Source: an uncultured Clostridia bacterium (GTDB lineage: Bacteria; Bacillota; Clostridia; RGIG6154). From it: a stretch of 22,714 nt of DNA. The notes under the pieces were generated by a model that saw nothing but the letters and a program-made list of their open reading frames with translations, was not told the DNA's origin and ran no database searches. Of this stretch, positions 16,364-22,714 are shown one piece after another. A program made the translations under genes and the position numbers. Position 1 is the first letter of the stretch, and every line of letters begins with the position of its first letter. The stretch covers positions 1 through 22,714 of the forward strand of contig CAKSDT010000017.1 of the NCBI GenBank assembly GCA_934446135.1, written 5' to 3'.

Positions 16364-17674
16364 TCACTGAATTTTTATTTTTTGTTTTTCTATAACGAAA
16401 TGCACATATGACACCGTCACCATAAGAATTATAAATGATATTGCGGCTAAAAACTGCTGACCGTAAATATGTATACCAAAAATACTGTTTCCGCCTTTTT
16501 GTATTGCTGATAAGATTTTACTGCCAATCAACGATATAAGAAACCCGCATATTCCCGCAATGCTGTTTTTAATTGCCATTGCCTGAACAATGTACTTGTT
16601 GTCAACATAACTGTAAACAATATTAAATGAATTTTGGTTCGAACCTGCCATGCTTATATTATACAATACTGTGTAAATTACAATACACCACCATGTTTTT
16701 GACGCCGTAAATATACAAACAAAATATGCTGCCGCCTCAATTACAAATGCCCATTTTATACCTGTTGCAAATGATGTTTTATCAGAAAATCGTCCGAACG
16801 GCTTCGAGATTATAAATCTTGCAAGTTGCCCTAAAATATTAATCACTTGAACCATACCGACACTTATTGCAAGGTCCTTAGTTTTAAATGTACCCATAAA
16901 ACCCAGCAGCATATATCTTGCCGAATACCACATTACCGTCATTATTACAATATTTACAAAATTTTTGTTTCCAAAAGTGTTTTTAATCACATCTGCAAAT
17001 TCCGGCTTTTTTTCACTATTTTCTTTTTCCATTGAAACACTGTCTTTTTTTATCAGCATCAGACTCACAAAATTACATATATTAAGTATCAGCATAGCAA
17101 CGGCAGTAAACAAAAAACCGCCATTAACATTACCCACATCATTAAACATATCAATAACATATCCGACGGCAAGGGTAAAAACTATTCCCGAAATCAGTGA
17201 CACCATTTCTTTTCCTGCAGAATATTCAGCTCGTTTTGTAGGTGAAACAAAAGAATTCGCCCACTTAAACAATACACCGCTTACCATATAGTTAAATATA
17301 TAAGCAAGCAATATCAAACATATTATAAGTCCCGTTTTTGCACCCTTTGACAGTGGCATAAAAGGTACAAGGTACATTACCATAAAAAAGAACTGGCTCA
17401 GGCAATTGAATAGTATTACTGTTTTTTTAGTATTTTTGATTTTCCCGACCAAAAATATTGAAATTAACTGGAACAAAAATGCAAACGATATAAAAGATGA
17501 AATAATCCCAATCAAAGCATCACTTATGCCCATATTCGATAACAAATTTGCCAAAAATGCGTCCGCAACCATCAACATTATAAAATATTCAACTGTGCAT
17601 TGAATTACATATGCTTTTCGCGAACGATTATACTCTTTTGTGTTGTATACACTTTCTGATGTGCTCATCAACAT
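16364..17674 (-). CDS. Major facilitator superfamily transporter, probably saccharide importer
   Basis: The product is 436 residues with about 11-12 hydrophobic segments, beginning at 'YVIQCTVEYFIMLMVADAFL'. A basic loop 'VGKIKNTKKTVILF' follows the second segment, and 'FKWANSFVSPTKRAEYSAGK' lies between segments 4 and 5. A charged central loop ('KKDSVSMEKENSEKKPEF') separates the halves. The start is the ATG at 17672-17674 behind GGAGAA; an in-frame TTG at 17689 lacks a ribosome site. The gene lies 19 bases after the AraC regulator and just before GH130. In this setting it most likely carries the oligosaccharide, or exports or imports a monosaccharide product. It is a second uptake route besides the ABC importer. 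The family is certain, the substrate unknown. Confidence 0.9.
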   Translation of the reverse strand: MLMSTSESVYNTKEYNRSRKAYVIQCTVEYFIMLMVADAFLANLLSNMGISDALIGIISSFISFAFLFQLISIFLVGKIKNTKKTVILFNCLSQFFFMVMYLVPFMPLSKGAKTGLIICLILLAYIFNYMVSGVLFKWANSFVSPTKRAEYSAGKEMVSLISGIVFTLAVGYVIDMFNDVGNVNGGFLFTAVAMLILNICNFVSLMLIKKDSVSMEKENSEKKPEFADVIKNTFGNKNFVNIVIMTVMWYSARYMLLGFMGTFKTKDLAISVGMVQVINILGQLARFIISKPFGRFSDKTSFATGIKWAFVIEAAAYFVCIFTASKTWWCIVIYTVLYNISMAGSNQNSFNIVYSYVDNKYIVQAMAIKNSIAGICGFLISLIGSKILSAIQKGGNSIFGIHIYGQQFLAAISFIILMVTVSYVHFVIEKQKIKIQ

Positions 17675-17680
17675 TGTTTT

Positions 17681-17687
17681 TTTCTCC
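17681..17687 (-). promoter_or_regulatory. RBS deciding the MFS start
   Basis: GGAGAAA on the minus strand stands before the ATG at 17674. It overlaps the alternative TTG at 17689, ruling that codon out as the likely start. Confidence 0.65.
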
Positions 17688-17693
17688 AATCAT

Positions 17694-18530
17694 TTAATCC
17701 AATATATTTTGACCGCTTATATATTTATGATTTCTCATTTGCTTTGGTGTGCATTTATATCTGTTTTCAAAATCTCTCAAAAAAGTTGTCATGGAATTAT
17801 ATCCACAAGTCATACATATATCCAAAACCTTCATCTGTGTATCACACACTAATTTTTTAGCATAGTCCAAACGTATTCCGCTGAGATACTCTTTAAGGCT
17901 TATTCCCATATGCTTTTTAAAATATCTGGAAAAATATTCACTGTTCATATAAAACTCTTCCGCAACTTCACCCAAACTTAATTGATTTTGAAAGTTGCTT
18001 TGTATATAAGTTATAATACTGTTCATCCTATTATCAGATTTACAATTTACGCTTTTTTCATCTACATCAAGTTTTCTGAAAAACATAAGAACAAGTGATG
18101 TAATCACACTTTTTATTATTTTGTCATTGTAAGAGTCACTTTTTAATTTCTCTTCCATAAGCAATTTGAACAAAAATTCCGCCTTCTGAAATTCCTCTTT
18201 TTCAAAATATACCAACATATCCTTGTCACAATTTAAAATTACAGAATTTATATCCTCAGTAAGGTATATTGCGGGAAATTGGACCACATAAAGCCTGCAG
18301 TCGTTTTCAAAATTAAATTCGTGAATGTCGGTAAGTTTCATCAGGTGCATTTCTCCTGCCCTGATAGGATAGGGTTTTCCGTTAATATTGTGTATTCCGT
18401 TTCCTGACAGAAAAAATTCAATTTCAAAGAACCTATGCCAATGCTTTTGCAAATAACAATTGTTAAACTCTTTGTATTTTATATTTATATCGTCGCTGCC
18501 CTCATAGGGTATAATAATGTTCTCTGCCAA
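17694..18530 (-). CDS. AraC family regulator with N-terminal cupin-type sensing domain
   Basis: The product is 278 residues. Residues 20-90 form a cupin-like ligand domain ('QKHWHRFFEIEFFLSGNGIH', 'PIRAGEMHLMKLTDIHEF') with H30 and H32. The C-terminal 100 residues are an AraC double helix-turn-helix ('LSLGEVAEEFYMNSEYFSRY', 'LDICMTCGYNSMTTFLRDFE'). Translation starts at a TTG at 18528-18530. It is the only plausible start between the in-frame stop at 18537-18539 and the cupin domain, and AAAGGGTGTG stands seven bases ahead. It is the first gene of the minus operon and lies divergent from the glycyl radical enzyme gene. It is well placed to switch both transcripts in response to a sugar. Confidence 0.93.
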   Translation of the reverse strand: MAENIIIPYEGSDDINIKYKEFNNCYLQKHWHRFFEIEFFLSGNGIHNINGKPYPIRAGEMHLMKLTDIHEFNFENDCRLYVVQFPAIYLTEDINSVILNCDKDMLVYFEKEEFQKAEFLFKLLMEEKLKSDSYNDKIIKSVITSLVLMFFRKLDVDEKSVNCKSDNRMNSIITYIQSNFQNQLSLGEVAEEFYMNSEYFSRYFKKHMGISLKEYLSGIRLDYAKKLVCDTQMKVLDICMTCGYNSMTTFLRDFENRYKCTPKQMRNHKYISGQNILD

Positions 18531-18537
18531 ATTTAGT

Positions 18538-18547
18538 CACACCCTTT
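18538..18547 (-). promoter_or_regulatory. RBS supporting the TTG start of the AraC regulator
   Basis: AAAGGGTGTG on the minus strand precedes the TTG by seven bases. It overlaps the in-frame stop codon (TGA, 18537-18539) that excludes a longer protein. Confidence 0.6.
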
Positions 18548-18564
18548 CCTGTTTGTTTTAAGTC

Positions 18565-18593
18565 ATTATATACTTTGATGACAAATTACGCAA
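18565..18593 (-). promoter_or_regulatory. Putative sigma-A promoter of the AraC-MFS-GH130-GH78-deacetylase operon
   Basis: On the minus strand TTGCGT (18588-18593) and TATAAT (18565-18570) are spaced by exactly 17 bases. The transcript would start near 18558, about 28 bases before the TTG start. Confidence 0.65.
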
Positions 18594-18614
18594 GGTATAT
18601 TTACTTATATTATC

Positions 18615-18664
18615 TGTTTTTGATAACACAATGTCCGTGTTTGAAATTGATTTGTTCTTGAATT
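18615..18664 (+). promoter_or_regulatory. Candidate AraC-type operator: repeated TGTT(n)TTGA elements
   Basis: Three similar direct elements are visible: TGTTTTTGAT (18615-18624), TGTTTGAAAT (18638-18647) and TGTTCTTGAATT (18653-18664). Their TTGA cores start at 18620, 18641 and 18658, so the first two are 21 bases apart, two helical turns, as usual for AraC-type sites. An inverted repeat AACAC-N7-GTGTT (18625-18641) overlaps them. They lie between the two divergent promoters, the third inside the plus promoter. Assignment to the adjacent regulator is inference. Confidence 0.4.
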
Positions 18665-18674
18665 TTAATATAAT
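18647..18674 (+). promoter_or_regulatory. Putative sigma-A promoter of the glycyl radical enzyme operon
   Basis: TTGATT (18647-18652) and TATAAT (18669-18674) are spaced by 16 bases. The transcript would start near 18681, with a leader of about 50 bases. The imperfect -35 and short spacer suit activator control. Confidence 0.5.
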
Positions 18675-18716
18675 GTGCTTGAACGCAGGTTACCGAAATA
18701 TTAAGCCTGTTTCATG

Positions 18717-18724
18717 AAAGGAAG
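18717..18724 (+). promoter_or_regulatory. RBS deciding the glycyl radical enzyme start
   Basis: AAAGGAAG lies seven bases before the ATG at 18732. The earlier ATG at 18714 would put this site inside the coding sequence and lacks its own. Confidence 0.75.
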
Positions 18725-18731
18725 ATTAAAT

Positions 18732-21011
18732 ATGAATGAAAAATCCATTGATATTGCAATTAACTTTACAAACACCTATAAAAAATACATTAATGCCTCA
18801 CCGCAAATTAGGGAAGCAAAAGTTTTGGAATGTATATATCCCCACGCAATAAAACCAATGTCAAATACCGATTACTTCGTTGGCGACAGTGCGGATGTGC
18901 TCGGTGCTTTTGATGTTGTTGTAGACTGTGCTCCATATACAATGTCACAAATCGGTTATATGATGGGAGATGTCGGAAAAGTACGCCAACTGGAAAAAGA
19001 TTTTCCGAACCGTGCAAAAGAAATTGAAGAAATTATAGATTATTGGAAAAACGAGTCAACTTTTGTTAAATTGCTGAGAAATTCCCCTGACGATGTTCAC
19101 CGTTATCAATTTCCCCGAGGAGAGTCTTTTGACAATGAGGGTTATTATAGAAAAAACAAAATAAAAGTGCCCGGTGCAGGAATCCTGTCCGGCTCCTATG
19201 ACACAAGGATTGCCGGCCTTATGCCGGATTACAAAAAACTTTTAAGTTTAGGCATACCGGGACTGGCGGAGGAAATATCACTTTGCAGGAATTCAAATCC
19301 GGATAAGTCTGATTTTTATGACGCACTTATGATTTGCATAAATATTTTAAGTAACACATTCGATCATTTCCGTTTAGAAGCAGAAACACTTGCAAAAAAT
19401 GAAACTGATATTGAAAACATTAAAAATCTTTCACGGTGTGCAAAAACTCTTTCCAAACTTAAAGTTTCAAAGCCCGAAACATTGTATGACGCTATGCAAC
19501 TTATACTTATATACAATCTGGTAAGCAGAACTCAAAACTACGGCAGGCTTGATATTGTACTTGGCGATTTTCTTGCAGAAGATTTAAAAAACGGTACGCT
19601 CACAAAAGAAAGTGCAACAGATTTAATGTGTCATTTTTGGAAAACACTTTCGCACCTTGGCAGTCCCTTTGACTCAAGACTTCTGATCGGTGGAAAAGGC
19701 AGAAAAAATGAGAAAAATGCTGATTTATTTGCATTGTATGCGATAGACGCAACAATCAAAACTCATGATACCAAGCCTGTTTTAACCCTCAGATGGTACG
19801 ATGGCCAAAATCCCAAACTACTCGAAAAAGCACTGACGGCAATAGGCGAAGGCTGTATATATCCTACGCTTTATAATGATGATATAATTATACCCGGTGT
19901 AATGGAAAGTATGAATATTCCCTATGACGATGCGGTAAACTATGCACCTTTAGGATGCGGGGAACTTACTATTCAATGCTGCTGTGCAGGTTCGCCGAAT
20001 TCAACAGTACGCTTTCTAAAAATCTTTGAAGCAGTGCTTCATAACGGCAAAGACGGAGCAGATGGATACATATTGGGAGAAGACGAGGGAAATATTAACA
20101 ATTTTAGTACTTATGAAAAACTTGAGGCCGCACTGTATAAAGAAATTGAGTATGTAATGAAAAAGGATATTAAAATACATCTTTGGAATAAAGACTATAC
20201 CGCAAATGAATACGGGGCAATAATGCAAAGTCTGTTAACAGAAGATTGCATTAAAAGAGGAAAGAATATTTTTGAAGGCGGAATAAGATACTTTGGTGCA
20301 AATGCCGAAGGCTTTGGCATTACTAACCTTACAAACAGTCTTATTGCTATAAAAAAACTTGTATACGAAAACAGAGAGTATACATTGTCAGAAATTGTAG
20401 ATATACTCGATAAGAATTTTGAAGGTCATGAGTCTGACAGAAAAAGATTCCTTGAAATGCCAAAATACGGAAATAATGATCCGGAAGCAGATGAATTAAA
20501 ACTGCGTTTGGAAAAATTCATAAACAAAACTGCACATAAAATTGGGGCAGAAAGCCAACTTGATTATTACACCGTAGCAAATGTAAATCCCGGTGGTATA
20601 GATATAGGTCCGTATATATGTGCAAGTGCTGACGGAAGAAAAAATGCAACTCCAATGTCACTCGGAAACTCTCCTACTCCCGGAACCGATACAAACGGAC
20701 TTACTTCAATGCTGATTTCCGCCGCCAAAAGTTCTCATAATGCCAATGGTGGTTATGTTACAAACATGAACATTTCAAGAGAAACAATTCATGGAGATAT
20801 GAATAAGATTAAAGATATGTTTGTCACTTACTTCAAAATGGGAGGGCAGCAACTTAATGTCAACTGTTTCTCAAAAGGAGATTTGGAAAAAGCCGTAGAG
20901 CACCCTGAAGATTATAGAAACCTCATCGTCAGAGTGAGCGGATATTCCGCAAGGTTTATTGATCTCAACAAAGTAACACAAGAACAAATTATGCAAAGAA
21001 CCCTGTTTTGA
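18732..21011 (+). CDS. Glycyl radical enzyme of the PFL/dehydratase superfamily, unassigned specificity
   Basis: The product is 759 residues. The C-terminal glycyl radical loop is complete ('RVSGYSARFIDLNKVTQEQI'), with Gly737 as the radical site 22 residues from the end. The active-site loop is 'NYAPLGCGELTIQCCCAG': thiyl Cys409 and Glu411. The Cys-x-Glu pair is typical of eliminating members (glycerol, propanediol and hydroxyproline dehydratases, choline and isethionate lyases). However, those have GCVEP, while pyruvate formate-lyase has Cys-Cys. Three further cysteines (416-418) follow, which is unusual. The PFL-like fold is supported by 'GSYDTRIAGLMPDYKKLLSL' and 'QNYGRLDIVLGDFL'. It needs radical installation by the activase encoded 14 bases downstream and works only without oxygen. 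Its sugar-operon context suggests a dehydration or C-X cleavage of a sugar-derived intermediate. Automatic annotation as formate acetyltransferase would probably be wrong. Confidence 0.93.
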   Translation: MNEKSIDIAINFTNTYKKYINASPQIREAKVLECIYPHAIKPMSNTDYFVGDSADVLGAFDVVVDCAPYTMSQIGYMMGDVGKVRQLEKDFPNRAKEIEEIIDYWKNESTFVKLLRNSPDDVHRYQFPRGESFDNEGYYRKNKIKVPGAGILSGSYDTRIAGLMPDYKKLLSLGIPGLAEEISLCRNSNPDKSDFYDALMICINILSNTFDHFRLEAETLAKNETDIENIKNLSRCAKTLSKLKVSKPETLYDAMQLILIYNLVSRTQNYGRLDIVLGDFLAEDLKNGTLTKESATDLMCHFWKTLSHLGSPFDSRLLIGGKGRKNEKNADLFALYAIDATIKTHDTKPVLTLRWYDGQNPKLLEKALTAIGEGCIYPTLYNDDIIIPGVMESMNIPYDDAVNYAPLGCGELTIQCCCAGSPNSTVRFLKIFEAVLHNGKDGADGYILGEDEGNINNFSTYEKLEAALYKEIEYVMKKDIKIHLWNKDYTANEYGAIMQSLLTEDCIKRGKNIFEGGIRYFGANAEGFGITNLTNSLIAIKKLVYENREYTLSEIVDILDKNFEGHESDRKRFLEMPKYGNNDPEADELKLRLEKFINKTAHKIGAESQLDYYTVANVNPGGIDIGPYICASADGRKNATPMSLGNSPTPGTDTNGLTSMLISAAKSSHNANGGYVTNMNISRETIHGDMNKIKDMFVTYFKMGGQQLNVNCFSKGDLEKAVEHPEDYRNLIVRVSGYSARFIDLNKVTQEQIMQRTLF

Positions 21012-21012
21012 T

Positions 21013-21019
21013 AAGGAGG
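21013..21019 (+). promoter_or_regulatory. RBS deciding the activase start
   Basis: AAGGAGG lies six bases before the ATG at 21026, just after the stop codon of the glycyl radical enzyme. This rules out the TTG at 21008 as start. Confidence 0.85.
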
Positions 21020-21025
21020 TTTATA

Positions 21026-21916
21026 ATGGGAAAAATTTTCAACATACAAAAATGCTGTCTTAAAGACGGTCCGGGAATCAGAACAACAGTTTTTCTTAAA
21101 GGTTGTCCCTTAAAGTGCATTTGGTGCCACAATCCGGAATCCCAAAAAATTTCCTGTGAATTATCCTATTATTCTGAAAGATGTATAAATTGCGGCAGAT
21201 GTGTGCCCTTATGTCCGAACAAATGCCATAATATAAATAACGGAAAACATATTTTTCTTCGTGAAAACTGTGTTAATTGCGGATTGTGCTGTTGTACTAA
21301 CTGTGGTTGTCTGGATTTATTCGGTTATGAAATCTCTGCAAGAAATGTCGTTGCAAAAGTACTGGAAGACAGCCCCTTTTATGAAAATGGCGGCGGTATA
21401 ACATTGTCAGGAGGCGAGCCTCTGTTTCAAATTGATTTCTGTCTTGAAATTTTGAGAATTTCTAAGGCAAATAACATTCATACATGTATTGAAACATGCG
21501 GATTTGCTTCGGAAGAATCGATTGTTAAAACATCGGAGTATACAGACTTATATTTATTTGACTTCAAGGAAACCGATCCTGTTCTTCATAAAAAATTTAC
21601 AGGGGTTGATAATTACTCAATATTAAAAAATCTTAAAAAAATCGACAGTATAGGAAAAAGAATAATACTACGGTGTCCAATTATTCCCGGGTACAATACA
21701 AGACACGACCATTTCAAGGGAATTGGTAAACTTGCCTCATCTTTCAGTAACATTAATAAAATTGAAATTGAACCGTATCACAGTTTTGGTGAACAAAAAT
21801 ACAATAACCTCGGAAAACAATATAAAGTGCATTCAAACATACCAAGTAAAGACGAAACCGAAAGATGGAAAAATGAAATTTCAAAATATACAGATGTACC
21901 GATTTCAATAAATTGA
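21026..21916 (+). CDS. Glycyl radical enzyme activase, radical SAM with two-cluster ferredoxin insert
   Basis: The product is 296 residues. It begins 'MGKIFNIQKCCLKDGPGIRT' and carries the radical SAM motif C27-x3-C31-x2-C34 ('CPLKCIWC') that holds the [4Fe-4S] cluster for S-adenosylmethionine cleavage. A ferredoxin-like insert follows: C53, C56, C59, C63 ('CINCGRCVPLCP') for one cluster. C82, C85, C88 with C93 or a neighbour ('CVNCGLCCCTNCGC') form a second, cysteine-crowded site. The GGE motif that binds the SAM amino group is in 'ITLSGGEPLFQ'. The insert is typical of activases for glycerol dehydratase-type and related enzymes and is absent from the short pyruvate formate-lyase activase. 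It abstracts the hydrogen from Gly737 of the enzyme encoded upstream. Length and motifs look intact. Confidence 0.95.
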   Translation: MGKIFNIQKCCLKDGPGIRTTVFLKGCPLKCIWCHNPESQKISCELSYYSERCINCGRCVPLCPNKCHNINNGKHIFLRENCVNCGLCCCTNCGCLDLFGYEISARNVVAKVLEDSPFYENGGGITLSGGEPLFQIDFCLEILRISKANNIHTCIETCGFASEESIVKTSEYTDLYLFDFKETDPVLHKKFTGVDNYSILKNLKKIDSIGKRIILRCPIIPGYNTRHDHFKGIGKLASSFSNINKIEIEPYHSFGEQKYNNLGKQYKVHSNIPSKDETERWKNEISKYTDVPISIN

Positions 21917-21938
21917 TACACTAAAAAGGAGAAGTACT

Positions 21939-22714
21939 ATGATTTCAAATATAAGATTTCCAAACGGAAAAAAGAAAGCATTACTGCTGAGTTTTGATGA
22001 TGGAAAGTTCCCCGATTTAAAGTTTTCAGAATTGTTAAACAAATATGGCATTAAAGGAACATTCAACATAAACAGCAGTGCTGTTCATACAGACGAAGAA
22101 ACAAAATATGAGGACCGTGACAAAGTACACAGTACACTTAAACTTTCGGAACTAAAAAAAATTCACAGTATGGGACATGAAATTGCTATACACGGTCTTA
22201 CGCATGCCTCTCTATGGGAAATCACCCCGACAGAAGCAGTGAATGAAGTTATTGAAGACAGAAAAAATCTTGAACGGAAACTTGGTACAATAGTAAGGGG
22301 CATGGCGTACGCTAACGGTGATTACAATGATGAAGTTATCAGCGTTGTAAAAAATTGCGGAGTATGTTATTCCAGAACAACAAAACAAACAGAAAGCATA
22401 ACAAAAACATTTCCGCCTAAAAACTGGCTTGCAATGCCAACAACCTGTAAGTACAGCCATCCAAAGTTAATGGAATTTGCAAAAGAATTTACAGAAAGGG
22501 AACCATACAATTATGAAGGATGCTTTGTTTTCTATGTATGGGGACACAGTTGGGAACTCGAAAAGTATAATCATTGGACTATGATGGAGAATTTTTTCAA
22601 ACTTGTCGGGAACAGAAATGATGTATGGTATGCAACCGGTATTGAACTTTATGACTATGTTAAAGCGTTTAAAAGCATTAACAAAAGTGCTGCAGGAGAT
22701 TTGATAAATAATCC
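21939..22714 (+). CDS. NodB-type polysaccharide deacetylase family protein, cytoplasmic (paralogue 2), runs off the right edge
   Basis: A frame of 258 codons is open to the window end, starting at an ATG behind AAAAGGAGAA, 22 bases after the activase stop. It begins 'MISNIRFPNGKKKALLLSFD', giving D20 and D21 in 'SFDDG'. The metal histidines are H85 and H89 in 'GHEIAIHGLTH'. Later motifs 'GMAYANG' and 'VFYVWGHSWEL' align with those of the 12475-13170 protein, as do 'ELLNKYGIKGTFNINS' and 'EDRKNLERK'. No signal peptide is present. By comparison with the paralogue nearly all of the domain is inside the window. As third gene after the glycyl radical enzyme and activase, it links deacetylation of a cytoplasmic saccharide to that step. 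The substrate is unknown. Confidence 0.88.
   Translation, partial: MISNIRFPNGKKKALLLSFDDGKFPDLKFSELLNKYGIKGTFNINSSAVHTDEETKYEDRDKVHSTLKLSELKKIHSMGHEIAIHGLTHASLWEITPTEAVNEVIEDRKNLERKLGTIVRGMAYANGDYNDEVISVVKNCGVCYSRTTKQTESITKTFPPKNWLAMPTTCKYSHPKLMEFAKEFTEREPYNYEGCFVFYVWGHSWELEKYNHWTMMENFFKLVGNRNDVWYATGIELYDYVKAFKSINKSAAGDLINN

Noticed and set aside
16965..17291. Plus-strand open frame of 108 codons
   Set aside because: Antisense to the MFS transporter; the hydrophobic look comes from the complementary strand of membrane codons.
18732..21011. Pyruvate formate-lyase
   Set aside because: The adjacent catalytic Cys-Cys is absent (Cys-Gly-Glu instead) and the activase has a ferredoxin insert not found in the formate-lyase activase.
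18732..21916. 1,2-Propanediol dehydratase of a rhamnose-fed microcompartment
   Set aside because: Attractive because of the rhamnosidase, but the GCVEP motif is missing and no shell protein, aldehyde dehydrogenase or rhamnose isomerase/kinase/aldolase gene is in the window. It remains possible only as a distant variant.
1..22714. CRISPR arrays, tRNA or rRNA genes, insertion sequences
   Set aside because: I saw no regularly spaced repeats, no tRNA-like cloverleaf region and no transposase or terminal repeat pairs in the intergenic spaces, all of which are about 205 bases or shorter.

Overview
The window looks like a carbohydrate-utilisation region from an anaerobic, low-GC Gram-positive bacterium (Bacillota, probably a Clostridia-type gut, rumen or sediment organism). 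The base composition is AT-rich, Shine-Dalgarno sites are strong and close to AGGAGG, and promoters have TATAAT -10 boxes. The gene families fit too: Lpl-type ABC importer, YesM/YesN two-component pair, copper-amine-oxidase-N stalk domains, and an oxygen-sensitive glycyl radical enzyme. No species can be named from the sequence alone.

Region 1 (1-7058, minus strand) is one apparent operon. It runs permease, permease, lipoprotein solute-binding protein, secreted parallel beta-helix protein, then a secreted protein cut by the left window edge. The importer has no ATPase gene of its own. Region 2 (7264-10217, plus strand) is divergent and encodes a response regulator (REC + AraC HTH) and a LytS/YesM-type histidine kinase, the likely sensor pair for the importer. 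It ends at a strong hairpin.

Region 3 (10223-12438) lies between two hairpins with the same stem core. It holds a LysR regulator divergent from a 91-residue membrane protein and an overlapping YoaK/DUF1275 membrane protein. Its content is unrelated to sugar use, so it may be a separate cassette.

Region 4 (12475-18530, minus strand) is a tight operon: AraC regulator, MFS transporter, GH130 glycosidase/phosphorylase, GH78 alpha-L-rhamnosidase and a NodB-type deacetylase. None of the enzymes has a signal peptide, so imported oligosaccharides are probably taken apart in the cytoplasm. Region 5 (18732-22714, plus strand) diverges from it: a glycyl radical enzyme of unassigned specificity, its radical SAM activase, and a second, paralogous deacetylase cut by the right edge.

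Regions 4 and 5 share a 201-bp divergent promoter region and each ends in a related deacetylase, which suggests one co-regulated pathway. The most interesting part is the glycyl radical enzyme: it has Cys-x-Glu (GCGE) instead of the usual GCVEP or of the Cys-Cys of pyruvate formate-lyase. It may carry out an undescribed radical elimination on a product of rhamnose- or mannose-containing glycan breakdown. That is inference. No RNA genes, CRISPR arrays, insertion sequences or att sites were seen. No gene-free stretch exceeds about 205 bp.
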